This document shows, one piece after another, positions 8,617 through 16,579 of a stretch of 64,000 nt of DNA (its first letter is position 1; every line of letters begins with the position of its first letter). The notes under the pieces were generated by a model that was given only the letters and a program-made list of their open reading frames with translations, was not told the origin of the DNA and ran no database searches. The stretch is from Desemzia sp045528445 (GTDB lineage: Bacteria; Bacillota; Bacilli; Lactobacillales; Carnobacteriaceae). Location: contig NZ_JBGQQU010000006.1 in NCBI RefSeq assembly GCF_045528445.1, positions 1 to 64,000 on the forward strand, given 5' to 3'. A program made the position numbers and the translations under genes.

Positions 8617-9573
8617 GTGAAAATTAAGTTATTGGAACCCTTGCGTGTACCGGATGAAATGATTGAAGATTTGTCTCGCCCCCTTAAAGACCTTGGGCAT
8701 GATTTTGAATATTACAATGAAAAAACGACAAACACGACTGAATTGGTCAAACGAAGCCGTGATGCGGATATTGTAATGATCGCGAATAATCCTTATCCTG
8801 CAGAAGTGATTGAAGCTGCAGAACAGTTGCAATTGATCAATGTGGCATTTACTGGGGTCGATCATGTAGACAAAGACGCTGCAAAAGCTAAAGAGATCAA
8901 GATCGCAAACGCAGCCGGTTATTCAAACCAAGCAGTAGCAGAATTGGTCATCGGTTTAACATTAGATGTCTATCGAGGCATCACTCAAGGAAATGCCGAT
9001 ATCCGGAAAAATGATTTTCCTGGTCCTTTTCAAGGTAATGAAATCAAAGGCAAAACAGTGGGAATCATCGGGACTGGTAAAATTGGGACAATGACGGCGA
9101 AGTTGTTTAAAGCTTTCGGAGCCCAGTTAATTGGATACAATCGTTCAGAACATAAAGAAGCAAAAGAACTGGGACTTGAATACGTAGAGTTGGAAACACT
9201 GATGCAGCAAAGTGATATTATTTCAGTTCATTTGCCACTGAATGACGAAACAAAAGGAATTGTCTCTAAGGAGATGTTGTCTAAAATGAAATCTTCTGCA
9301 ATCCTAGTGAATTGCGCTCGAGGCCCCATTATAGACAATAAGGCTTTAGCAGAACTGCTCAATGCAGGGGAAATCGCTGGAGCTGGAATCGACGTATTCG
9401 ATATGGAACCGCCTCTACCGGCAGATTACCCTTTATTAGAAGCTGAAAATACGGTTTTAGCACCTCATGTTGGTTATCTAACAGATGAGGCGATGATATC
9501 AAGAGCTTACATTGCGTTTGAAAATACATTAGCTTTTGTCAAGGGCGAGCCGCAAAATATTGTCCAAGAATAA
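8617..9573 (+). CDS. D-isomer-specific 2-hydroxyacid dehydrogenase
   Basis: A 318-residue NAD(P)-dependent dehydrogenase of the phosphoglycerate dehydrogenase-like family. The Rossmann motif is GIIGTGKIGTMTAKLFKAFG near residue 148. The family signatures VNCARGPIIDNKALAELL (catalytic Arg) and APHVGYLTDEA (catalytic His) are present. The start is GTG behind AAAAGGAGAGG. The substrate cannot be read from sequence; phosphoglycerate, D-lactate and other 2-ketoacids are all possible. It has its own terminator and lies where folD follows nusB in Bacillus. Confidence 0.88.
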   Translation: MKIKLLEPLRVPDEMIEDLSRPLKDLGHDFEYYNEKTTNTTELVKRSRDADIVMIANNPYPAEVIEAAEQLQLINVAFTGVDHVDKDAAKAKEIKIANAAGYSNQAVAELVIGLTLDVYRGITQGNADIRKNDFPGPFQGNEIKGKTVGIIGTGKIGTMTAKLFKAFGAQLIGYNRSEHKEAKELGLEYVELETLMQQSDIISVHLPLNDETKGIVSKEMLSKMKSSAILVNCARGPIIDNKALAELLNAGEIAGAGIDVFDMEPPLPADYPLLEAENTVLAPHVGYLTDEAMISRAYIAFENTLAFVKGEPQNIVQE

Positions 9574-9610
9574 CTAAGGAAGCACTCTAAAAACGAATGA
9601 AAGACCGGTG

Positions 9611-9653
9611 GAAGCAACAGACTCTTCATGAAGGAGTTTGTTGCTTCTTTTTT
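9611..9653 (+). terminator. Terminator of the dehydrogenase gene
   Basis: GAAGCAACAGACTC at 9611-9624 pairs with GAGTTTGTTGCTTC at 9634-9647 with one wobble, followed by six Ts. It lies inside a spurious upstream extension of the next reading frame, which supports starting that gene at 9756. Confidence 0.85.
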
Positions 9654-9755
9654 AAGAAACCATTAGATTTTTATTCAAATAAGAAAGAGTCTGGGACAAA
9701 CGCCAGCGAAGTGATATATAATAAAAACGAATTTACATTTATAAGGAGCGGGAAT

Positions 9756-9986
9756 ATGTATCTAAGCATTCTAGAAACTGCAGAATACCTTCAATTACCA
9801 GTCAATGAAATTCATCGATTGATACGTGAAAAACAAGTCCGAGTGGTTCGGATAGACAATGAAACACTCCTAAACAAGGAACAGTTCGATCTTTTTTTGA
9901 AGGCACGTGAAAAAAAGAAAGCAGAAATAGAAGAGTATCTGAACACGCCTTTGCCTGAGGACCCAGATATCAAAGATGAAGATTAA
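9756..9986 (+). CDS. Small MerR/excisionase-like HTH protein
   Basis: 76 residues from ATG 9756 behind AAGGAG. Its N-terminus (MYLSILETAEYLQLPVNEIHRLIREKQ) has the pattern of the winged-helix excisionase (HTH_17) family: a short helix-turn-helix followed by a VVRIDNETLLNKEQF hairpin. The C-terminal third is charged. Such proteins serve as recombination directionality factors or small regulators; no integrase is nearby, so a regulatory role is as likely. It stands nine bases before the FAD protein gene and is probably co-transcribed with it. Confidence 0.72.
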   Translation: MYLSILETAEYLQLPVNEIHRLIREKQVRVVRIDNETLLNKEQFDLFLKAREKKKAEIEEYLNTPLPEDPDIKDED

Positions 9987-9995
9987 AATCCCCAC

Positions 9996-11468
9996 ATGAA
10001 AGAGAAGTGTCCAGATTTGAACAGAATAGCTATCATTGGAATGGGTGCTGCAGGAGTCAGCGTTTTAAATGCCCTAGCAAGAAATACGTCTTATCACCAA
10101 GATCAAATTATGCTGTATGACCAGTCTAAAACATTTGGTACAGGGATACCTTATCAATCTGACTCAGAATGGTTATTGATCAATCAAACTGCCGATACCA
10201 TGAGTCTGGATTCAGAAGATCCATTAGATTTTGTAAAATGGGCTGAACAGAAAAAAGGCATCCAAAATGGGCAGAAAGTATTCTTTCCGCGTCCATGGTT
10301 TGGAGACTACATGCAAGAGAAATTAGCTTCAGCTGTACAAGTCGTTCACCCCAAAATCACTCAAGAGCTGGTGACTGATTTTGATGTGCAAGAAGACGGC
10401 ACCTATTTAGTACAAACAAGTACGACAACAGAAGTTTATGATGCTGTTCATTTATGTATCGGCCATTTACCTTATCAAGATCCATATCATCTGCTTCATA
10501 ACAAAAAATACATTCACAATCCGTACCCGGTCAAAGAAAAATTAGCAGATATTCCAAGCGAATCTCGTATTGGTATAATTGGTACTGGACTAACAGGAAT
10601 TGATTTGATGCGCTACCTTAAACACCAAGATAAAGGATATTCTGTGCACATTTTTTCTCGATACAATCAATTTTCATTGTATCGGGGCTATGAGCCAGAA
10701 ATAACATTAACCCATTTGACAGTAGAAAATGTGCAACAAGCCAAAGCTCAACACAACGGCTTCGTTCCATTAAAGCAGATGATAGAATGGTTCTATTTAG
10801 AAGGTAAGGACAAGCAGGTTGATTTTGATGACTTACGAACAAGTTTTTCAAAAGGAACTAAAGAACAATTGGAAAGACAATTGCGTAATGATAAGGGTAT
10901 CGGAATGCTGCAAGCTATTATCCATAAAATGGACGCTCATCTCGCAGATTTTATGCAAGTTTTAACAGAAGCAGATAAAGAAATCTTTTACTCCGAGTAT
11001 GAACCCCTGTTTAAACACTTCAGGACGCCGATGCCAAAAGAGTCCTTGAAAGAATTGCTCCAATGGTGGAACTCTGGAGAAATCGACGTATGGGAAAGAA
11101 TGCAGTCGGTTGAGGTAGATGCAGCTAAGTTCAAAGTGCTGGTCGCAGACGATGAAACAGTCGAAGTGGATTATTTAGTAAATGCTACCGGGCATGATAT
11201 GAATGTTAAATCCTCTATGTATCAATCTGACTTGATGAATCAGTTAATTGAGAAACAAATCATAGAGCCAGAACGATTTGGCGGTGTGAAAGTCATTTGG
11301 CCTAGTGCAGAAGCGATCAGCCAACGATTTGGCATTCTGGAACGTTTATTTATTCATGGACAGCTTATTCAAGGGATACAATATGGAAACAATGCGCATT
11401 TATTGATGCAAAAGGCTTATCAGGTGGTCAATATCGATGCAAAGGAACAGATGAAAATCAAAAACTAG
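9996..11468 (+). CDS. FAD/NAD(P)-binding protein (NAD_binding_9 type)
   Basis: 490 residues. A dinucleotide-binding motif (IAIIGMGAAGVSVLNALA) opens the protein and a second (IGIIGTGLTGIDLMRYL) lies near residue 190, so FAD and NAD(P)H sites are both likely. This is the pattern of the COG4529-like group related to lysine/ornithine monooxygenases. FGTGIPYQSD and VNATGHDMN are typical segments. No transmembrane part is seen. No clear Shine-Dalgarno sequence precedes ATG 9996, so translation may depend on the upstream gene. Substrate unknown. Confidence 0.78.
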   Translation: MKEKCPDLNRIAIIGMGAAGVSVLNALARNTSYHQDQIMLYDQSKTFGTGIPYQSDSEWLLINQTADTMSLDSEDPLDFVKWAEQKKGIQNGQKVFFPRPWFGDYMQEKLASAVQVVHPKITQELVTDFDVQEDGTYLVQTSTTTEVYDAVHLCIGHLPYQDPYHLLHNKKYIHNPYPVKEKLADIPSESRIGIIGTGLTGIDLMRYLKHQDKGYSVHIFSRYNQFSLYRGYEPEITLTHLTVENVQQAKAQHNGFVPLKQMIEWFYLEGKDKQVDFDDLRTSFSKGTKEQLERQLRNDKGIGMLQAIIHKMDAHLADFMQVLTEADKEIFYSEYEPLFKHFRTPMPKESLKELLQWWNSGEIDVWERMQSVEVDAAKFKVLVADDETVEVDYLVNATGHDMNVKSSMYQSDLMNQLIEKQIIEPERFGGVKVIWPSAEAISQRFGILERLFIHGQLIQGIQYGNNAHLLMQKAYQVVNIDAKEQMKIKN

Positions 11469-11480
11469 TAAAAAAGGAAG

Positions 11481-11522
11481 GAATAACAGGGCTAATCGAC
11501 ACGCTGTTATTTCTTTTCTTTT
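11481..11522 (+). terminator. Probable terminator after the FAD protein gene
   Basis: AATAACAG at 11482-11489 pairs with CTGTTATT at 11504-11511 and is followed by a T-rich tract with one C interruption. Weaker than the others here. Confidence 0.5.
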
Positions 11523-11631
11523 AGATAAAAAATCCTTAACTATTTTATGAGATGTGGCAGTTTTAGGGTAAATTAAAAGAGAAACTATGATAGACTGTAA
11601 ATAGATAAACTGACTAAAGAGGTGATAGGAT

Positions 11632-12498
11632 ATGGTTGCAACCGTAATGAGTGGTAAATTATTATCCGATGAATTAAATGAAGAAATGCAGGTAGAAGTC
11701 CTCAAATTAAGAGAAAAAGGCCTGGTACCTGGTTTGGCTGTAGTGTTGATTGGAGACGATTCGGCTAGCCAGACTTATGTCAAAAACAAAGAGAAACGAG
11801 CAAAAAAACTAGGGATTCATTCTACAGTGGAAAGATATCCTGCAACGATTTCAGAAGTAGAATTATTGCGAGTTATCGATCGGTTGAACAAGGACGTTCA
11901 TTTTCACGGCATATTGGTTCAGCTTCCTTTACCGAAGCACATTGATTCAACAAAAGTACTGGATGCGATTGACCCAGCTAAAGACGTAGACGGATTTCAT
12001 CCCATTAATATGGGAAAACTGTTTATTGGCCAACCAGACCGGATTCCATGTACCCCATACGGCATTATGAAGTTATTGCAACGTTACAGCATCGATGTAG
12101 CGGGTAAAAATGCGGTCATTATTGGTCGCAGCAATATAGTCGGTAAACCTATGGCCCAGTTGTTGTTAATGAAAAATGCAACAGTTACGATAGCTCATTC
12201 AAAAACCAAAGATTTAGCTGCGTTAGCCAGCACGGCTGATATACTGGTTGTAGCTATTGGGCGTGGTCACATGATTACCAAAGAGTTTGTTAAGCCGGGT
12301 GCCGTAGTCATTGATGTAGGAATGAACCGTGACGAAAATGGCAAATTGATCGGTGACGTAAAAAGTGATGAAGTCCAAGAGGTGGCTGGTTTCCTTACAC
12401 CTGTACCAAAAGGTGTAGGCCCAATGACTATAACGATGCTGATGTATCAGACTATCGAAAGCGCCAAAGCTACATTAACCGCGCAAGGCAAATTATAG
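11632..12498 (+). CDS. folD: Bifunctional methylenetetrahydrofolate dehydrogenase/cyclohydrolase FolD
   Basis: 288 residues, full length. It interconverts 5,10-methylene-, methenyl- and 10-formyl-tetrahydrofolate, feeding purine and formyl-methionine synthesis. Signatures seen: GDDSASQTYVKNKEKRAKK with the catalytic Lys in the YVKNK motif, VQLPLPKHID, DVDGFHPINMG, the cofactor loop IIGRSNIVGKPMAQLL, and PVPKGVGPMTITML. GAGGTGATAGGA precedes the ATG. It starts the run folD-xseA-xseB-ispA-tlyA, with gaps of at most 18 bases. Confidence 0.96.
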   Translation: MVATVMSGKLLSDELNEEMQVEVLKLREKGLVPGLAVVLIGDDSASQTYVKNKEKRAKKLGIHSTVERYPATISEVELLRVIDRLNKDVHFHGILVQLPLPKHIDSTKVLDAIDPAKDVDGFHPINMGKLFIGQPDRIPCTPYGIMKLLQRYSIDVAGKNAVIIGRSNIVGKPMAQLLLMKNATVTIAHSKTKDLAALASTADILVVAIGRGHMITKEFVKPGAVVIDVGMNRDENGKLIGDVKSDEVQEVAGFLTPVPKGVGPMTITMLMYQTIESAKATLTAQGKL

Positions 12499-12511
12499 GA
12501 GCAGTGAACGC

Positions 12512-13852
12512 ATGACAAATGATTATTTAACCGTCTCCGCTTTAACCAAATACATCAAGCGCAAATTTGATTCGGATCCTTATTTGGAACGGGTCTACTT
12601 AACAGGAGAAATATCCAATTTCCGTAATCGACCGGGACACCAATATTTTAGCTTAAAAGACAATAATGCCGTTATTTCGGCTACGATGTTTAAATCGGCT
12701 TATCAACGTTTGAAATTCACTCCTGAAGAAGGAATGAAAGTGTTGGTTATTGGACGGATCTCCCTTTATTCTGAGCAAGGAAGATATCAAATTTACATTG
12801 AACACATGGAACCAGATGGAGTCGGGGCTTTATACCAAGCTTTAGAAGAAATGAAAAAGAAACTTAAACAAGAGGGGTTATTTGATGCACCAAAAAAATT
12901 GATCCCAACTTTCCCAAAACGGATTGCTGTTGTAACGAGTCCTAGTGGAGCCGTTATTCGAGACATTATGACGACCGTCAAAAGACGCTTTCCCATTGCA
13001 GAATTGGTGTTGTTTCCCACAAAAGTTCAAGGAAAACAAGCTGCTGATACAATTGTGGAAAGTATCCGTCAAGTCGAAGCCAAAGGGGATTTTGATACGT
13101 TGATTATTGCCCGAGGTGGAGGATCGATAGAAGATTTGTGGCCGTTTAACGAAGAAAAAGTCGCTCGTGCTATTTTTGCGGCTCAAACGCCTGTCATTTC
13201 ATCGGTTGGACATGAAACGGATACCACTATTGCAGATTTAGTGGCAGATGTGCGTGCAGCTACGCCAACAGCAGCAGCGGAATTAGCCGTGCCGCAATTG
13301 ACAGAAGAAATTGTGAAAATTGAACAGGTTTACTTACGTTTATTGAAAGGCTACCAACGCAAAGTAGAACGTGCTGACGAGCGTTTGAAACATAGCTTGA
13401 ACTCTTATGTATTTAGACAGCCACAACGTTTATACGAGGGGTACACGCAGAATGTAGACATGTTAAGCGAACGCTTGGGTCGTGTGATGACTGAAAAAGT
13501 TACACTGTACCAACAAGACTTAAAATTATTTACCGTGCAATTGCAGACAGCTAATCCCAAAAATTTGGTTCGAAAAAATGAAGAATCACTAGAACAATTA
13601 AATCATCAATTACATCAAGAAATAACACGGTACATGGATATGCAAAAGCAACGATTGGATTATGGAATTCAATCATTGGATTATTTAAGTCCTTTAAAAA
13701 TTATGCACCGTGGATACAGCTATGTCTTGAAAGAGGACAATATCGTCAAGGATGCCCAAGGTGTACAGTTAGGAGATACAGTGGACATTCACCTGTCAAA
13801 AGGAACGTTAAAAGCAACAGTAACTGAAAAAACGGAGGATTCAAATGACTAA
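12512..13852 (+). CDS. xseA: Exodeoxyribonuclease VII large subunit
   Basis: 446 residues. An N-terminal OB-fold domain (YLTGEISNFRNRPGHQYFSLKD) is followed by the catalytic domain with AVVTSPSGAVIRDIM, the IIARGGGSIEDLW motif and SSVGHETDTTIADLVAD, then a coiled-coil region (about 280-400) that binds XseB. The enzyme degrades single-stranded DNA from both ends. It lies 13 bases after folD and overlaps xseB by eight bases. Confidence 0.96.
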   Translation: MTNDYLTVSALTKYIKRKFDSDPYLERVYLTGEISNFRNRPGHQYFSLKDNNAVISATMFKSAYQRLKFTPEEGMKVLVIGRISLYSEQGRYQIYIEHMEPDGVGALYQALEEMKKKLKQEGLFDAPKKLIPTFPKRIAVVTSPSGAVIRDIMTTVKRRFPIAELVLFPTKVQGKQAADTIVESIRQVEAKGDFDTLIIARGGGSIEDLWPFNEEKVARAIFAAQTPVISSVGHETDTTIADLVADVRAATPTAAAELAVPQLTEEIVKIEQVYLRLLKGYQRKVERADERLKHSLNSYVFRQPQRLYEGYTQNVDMLSERLGRVMTEKVTLYQQDLKLFTVQLQTANPKNLVRKNEESLEQLNHQLHQEITRYMDMQKQRLDYGIQSLDYLSPLKIMHRGYSYVLKEDNIVKDAQGVQLGDTVDIHLSKGTLKATVTEKTEDSND

Positions 13853-14099
13853 AAAAGAAACGGCAAGTGAATTAGAAAACTTAAAATTTGAAGAAGCAAT
13901 GCAACAATTGGAGCAAATCGTAGCTCAACTAGAACAAGGAGATGTTCCTTTAGAAGAAGCTTTAGATCAGTTCCAAAAAGGGGTTGCTTTGAGTAAATAT
14001 TGTAAAGATAAGTTAGAAAATGCAGAAAAAACGTTAACGAAGATCGTGAATGAGAACGGTGAAGAAACGATATTCGATCAAGAGTTAGACGCCAATTAA
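13845..14099 (+). CDS. xseB: Exodeoxyribonuclease VII small subunit
   Basis: 84 residues; the family signature LKFEEAMQQLEQIVAQLEQG is present, and the protein is a helical hairpin that coats the XseA coiled coil. The ATG overlaps the xseA end behind ACGGAGG, indicating coupled translation, which suits a complex with several small subunits per large one. Confidence 0.95.
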   Translation: MTKKETASELENLKFEEAMQQLEQIVAQLEQGDVPLEEALDQFQKGVALSKYCKDKLENAEKTLTKIVNENGEETIFDQELDAN

Positions 14100-14117
14100 G
14101 AAAGGAAGATAACTCGT

Positions 14118-15023
14118 ATGGAATTTAGTGTATTCAAAAAAGAAGAAGCCCTTAAAGTAGAAGAACATATGTTGGACTGGTTAAACAAAACACAAACAAC
14201 TAAAGGAACTTTGTATGAGTCTATGAAATATTCCTTGGCAGCAGGTGGTAAAAGAATTCGTCCCATGCTTTTATTGGCAGTAATCAAATCTTTGGATGGA
14301 AAAATTGAGAAGGGTTATGATACTGCAGCTGCTTTAGAATATGTTCACACTTACTCATTGATCCATGATGATTTGCCCGCAATGGATAATGATGAATTGC
14401 GTAGAGGAAAGCTGACCAATCATATTGTATTTGGAGAAGCCGTAGCCATTTTGGCTGGAGATGCTTTGTTGACGCAGTCATTTGAAATTATCGGCAAGAG
14501 CGATATTACAATGGAACAAAAAGTAGCCTTGACTGTTGCTTTAGCTCAAACTTCAGGACCAAACGGCATGGTAGCCGGGCAAGTAGAAGATATTGAAGGT
14601 GAAGGCAAATCTTTGTCTTTAGCTGATCTGAAAGCAGTTCATCGCAAAAAAACGGGTGAACTGATTCATTTTGCTGTTTTTGCGGGATGTATCTTAGCAG
14701 ATGCTCCAGTCAAAATTCAAGAACAGTTGACTCAATTTGCAGAACATTTCGGTCTGGCTTTTCAAATACGCGATGATATTTTAGATGTTATTGGAAATGT
14801 AGAAGAACTGGGGAAAAATACTGGACAAGACGAACAGCATAGTAAGAGCACATATCCCCATTTAATGACATTGCCTGGCGCAAAACAAGCATTGGATAAC
14901 GAGTTGAATGCTGCTGTGAGCATTTTGGGAGAAGTGAAGAATAGTTACCATACAGAAGATAAAAATATTGATATGACTTTATTGACTGATATGGTTGATT
15001 CGTTGAGGATTATGAATGAATAA
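14118..15023 (+). CDS. ispA: Polyprenyl (farnesyl) diphosphate synthase
   Basis: 301 residues of the trans-isoprenyl diphosphate synthase family. The first Asp-rich motif is HDDLPAMDNDELRRG (DDxxxxD spacing of bacterial FPP synthases) and the second is FQIRDDILD; GGKRIRPML marks the pyrophosphate-binding Lys/Arg. It should condense isopentenyl and allylic diphosphates to make farnesyl diphosphate for undecaprenyl and quinone precursors. Chain length is inferred from the motif spacing. 18 bases after xseB, nine before tlyA. Confidence 0.92.
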   Translation: MEFSVFKKEEALKVEEHMLDWLNKTQTTKGTLYESMKYSLAAGGKRIRPMLLLAVIKSLDGKIEKGYDTAAALEYVHTYSLIHDDLPAMDNDELRRGKLTNHIVFGEAVAILAGDALLTQSFEIIGKSDITMEQKVALTVALAQTSGPNGMVAGQVEDIEGEGKSLSLADLKAVHRKKTGELIHFAVFAGCILADAPVKIQEQLTQFAEHFGLAFQIRDDILDVIGNVEELGKNTGQDEQHSKSTYPHLMTLPGAKQALDNELNAAVSILGEVKNSYHTEDKNIDMTLLTDMVDSLRIMNE

Positions 15024-15032
15024 GGAGACTAA

Positions 15033-15851
15033 ATGAAAAAAGAACGGGCGGATAAGTTGCTTGTGCAACAAGGATTTGCAGAGTCAATAGACAAAGCACA
15101 ACGCATGATCATGACAGGTAAAGTCATTACTGATAAAAATGAACGAATTGATACGGCTGGAGAAAAAGTCCCTTTAAATACGACTTTTAGAATCAAAGGT
15201 GCTCAAATGAAATATGTCAGCCGCGGCGGATATAAATTGGAAAAAGCGATGGATATCTTTAATGTGGACCTTAAAGATAAAATCTTGTTGGACATTGGTT
15301 CATCTACAGGCGGATTTACGGATGCTGCCTTACAGTACGGAGCGAAGTTGAGTTATGCTTTAGATGTTGGAACGAATCAATTAGCTTGGAAATTGCGTCA
15401 AGATCCTCGCGTAGTGGTTATGGAACAGACTAACTTCAGGTATAGCCAAGCAAAAGATTTCACATATGGGAAACCCAATGTAGCCTCAATTGATGTCTCC
15501 TTTATTTCTTTAAAGCTGATTTTACCTGTATTAAAAGAAATTATCTGTGAAGATGGAGACGTGCTGGCTTTGATCAAGCCGCAATTTGAAGCAGAACGAG
15601 AAGAAGTTGGAGAAAAAGGCATCATTCGCAGCCAAGTCACTCATCAGAAGGTCTTGGAAGACATTCTGATGTTTGCTACAGAAACGGGATATGATGTTGC
15701 TGGATTGGATTTTTCGCCAATTACAGGTGGTGAAGGGAACGTAGAGTTTTTAGCACATCTGAAATCTGTTTCTCGAGATAAAGGAGAAATGAGTCCCACC
15801 GTTGATATTCAACGAACCATTCAACGAGCTTACGCAACGTTTTTAAGTTGA
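15033..15851 (+). CDS. tlyA: TlyA-family rRNA 2'-O-methyltransferase
   Basis: 272 residues: an N-terminal S4 RNA-binding domain (ERADKLLVQQGFAESIDKAQ, about 1-60) and an FtsJ/RrmJ-type methyltransferase domain with the SAM-binding motif LLDIGSSTGGFTDAAL. Homologues methylate cytidines in 16S and 23S rRNA (capreomycin sensitivity) and some are called hemolysin A without good evidence. In Bacillus the equivalent yqxC also precedes ahrC and recN, as here. Followed by a strong terminator. Confidence 0.9.
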   Translation: MKKERADKLLVQQGFAESIDKAQRMIMTGKVITDKNERIDTAGEKVPLNTTFRIKGAQMKYVSRGGYKLEKAMDIFNVDLKDKILLDIGSSTGGFTDAALQYGAKLSYALDVGTNQLAWKLRQDPRVVVMEQTNFRYSQAKDFTYGKPNVASIDVSFISLKLILPVLKEIICEDGDVLALIKPQFEAEREEVGEKGIIRSQVTHQKVLEDILMFATETGYDVAGLDFSPITGGEGNVEFLAHLKSVSRDKGEMSPTVDIQRTIQRAYATFLS

Positions 15852-15880
15852 TCTCTATTTAAAATCTATTGAATCTTTAT

Positions 15881-15917
15881 AAAGGATTTTGCTTGGTTAT
15901 ATGCAAAATCCTTTTTT
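15881..15917 (+). terminator. Terminator after tlyA
   Basis: AAAGGATTTTGC at 15881-15892 pairs with GCAAAATCCTTT at 15903-15914, then Ts. It ends the folD-tlyA transcript. Confidence 0.88.
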
Positions 15918-16018
15918 AAAAAATGGAGATACTAAATTATTTTTAAGAAAAAGTGTATGTTCAAAATAGGCGTTATTTTATTTTGATTCTACTGTTAAAT
16001 GAGCGGTATCTGCAAATT

Positions 16019-16046
16019 TTGCTTTCTAATTTGGAATAAGTAAGAT
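16019..16046 (+). promoter_or_regulatory. Probable promoter of argR-recN
   Basis: TTGCTT at 16019-16024 and TAAGAT at 16041-16046 with 16 bases between. It lies about 50 bases before argR and after the tlyA terminator. Confidence 0.45.
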
Positions 16047-16098
16047 AGAATGAAGTTAAAAATCAGCACTTAATTTGCATAAGATGAGGTGGATAAGT

Positions 16099-16548
16099 AT
16101 GAAGAAAAAAGATCGTCATCGGCTGTTAAAAGAAATCATTGAAGAACGTGTAATAGAAAAACAAGAAGATTTTGTGCGTATATTACATGAAAAAGATATT
16201 GAAGTAACTCAAGCTACAATCTCTCGAGATATTAAAGAATTGCATCTGATCAAAGTGCCTGCACCAGCTGGAGGTTACCGGTATAGTCTTCCACCGGATA
16301 TGAATTATGATACATCAAAAAAACTCGAACATTTATTGCAAGATGCTTTTATTTCAATAGACTATCAAGATTATTTTATTATGATTCATACTATTCCAGG
16401 AAATGCTTTTGCTTTAGGTGCGCTGGTAGACGCTTCAAATTTTGAAGGGGTCTTTGGTACTATTGCTGGCGATGATACATTGCTGGTGATCTGCCGCTCC
16501 TCAGCAGACGCTTTAAATTTAAAAGAGCATATCATTCAATTAATTTGA
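16099..16548 (+). CDS. argR: Arginine repressor family regulator ArgR/AhrC
   Basis: 149 residues from ATG 16099 behind GAGGTG; a longer frame from 16075 has no ribosome site. The N-terminal winged helix contains TQATISRDIKEL (the recognition helix with the SR pair), and the C-terminal oligomerisation and arginine-binding domain has GNAFALGALVDAS and GTIAGDDTLLVI, where the GDD pair contacts arginine. It is expected to form hexamers and control arginine synthesis or deiminase genes. The neighbouring recN is usual in Firmicutes and not a target. Confidence 0.94.
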   Translation: MKKKDRHRLLKEIIEERVIEKQEDFVRILHEKDIEVTQATISRDIKELHLIKVPAPAGGYRYSLPPDMNYDTSKKLEHLLQDAFISIDYQDYFIMIHTIPGNAFALGALVDASNFEGVFGTIAGDDTLLVICRSSADALNLKEHIIQLI

Positions 16549-16579
16549 CTACTAGAGAGGTCTTTTGGAGGTAGTGAAT

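Noticed and set aside
9597..9755. Upstream extension of the excisionase-like gene
   Set aside because: It runs through the terminator hairpin of the preceding dehydrogenase gene; ATG 9756 has a proper AAGGAG site.
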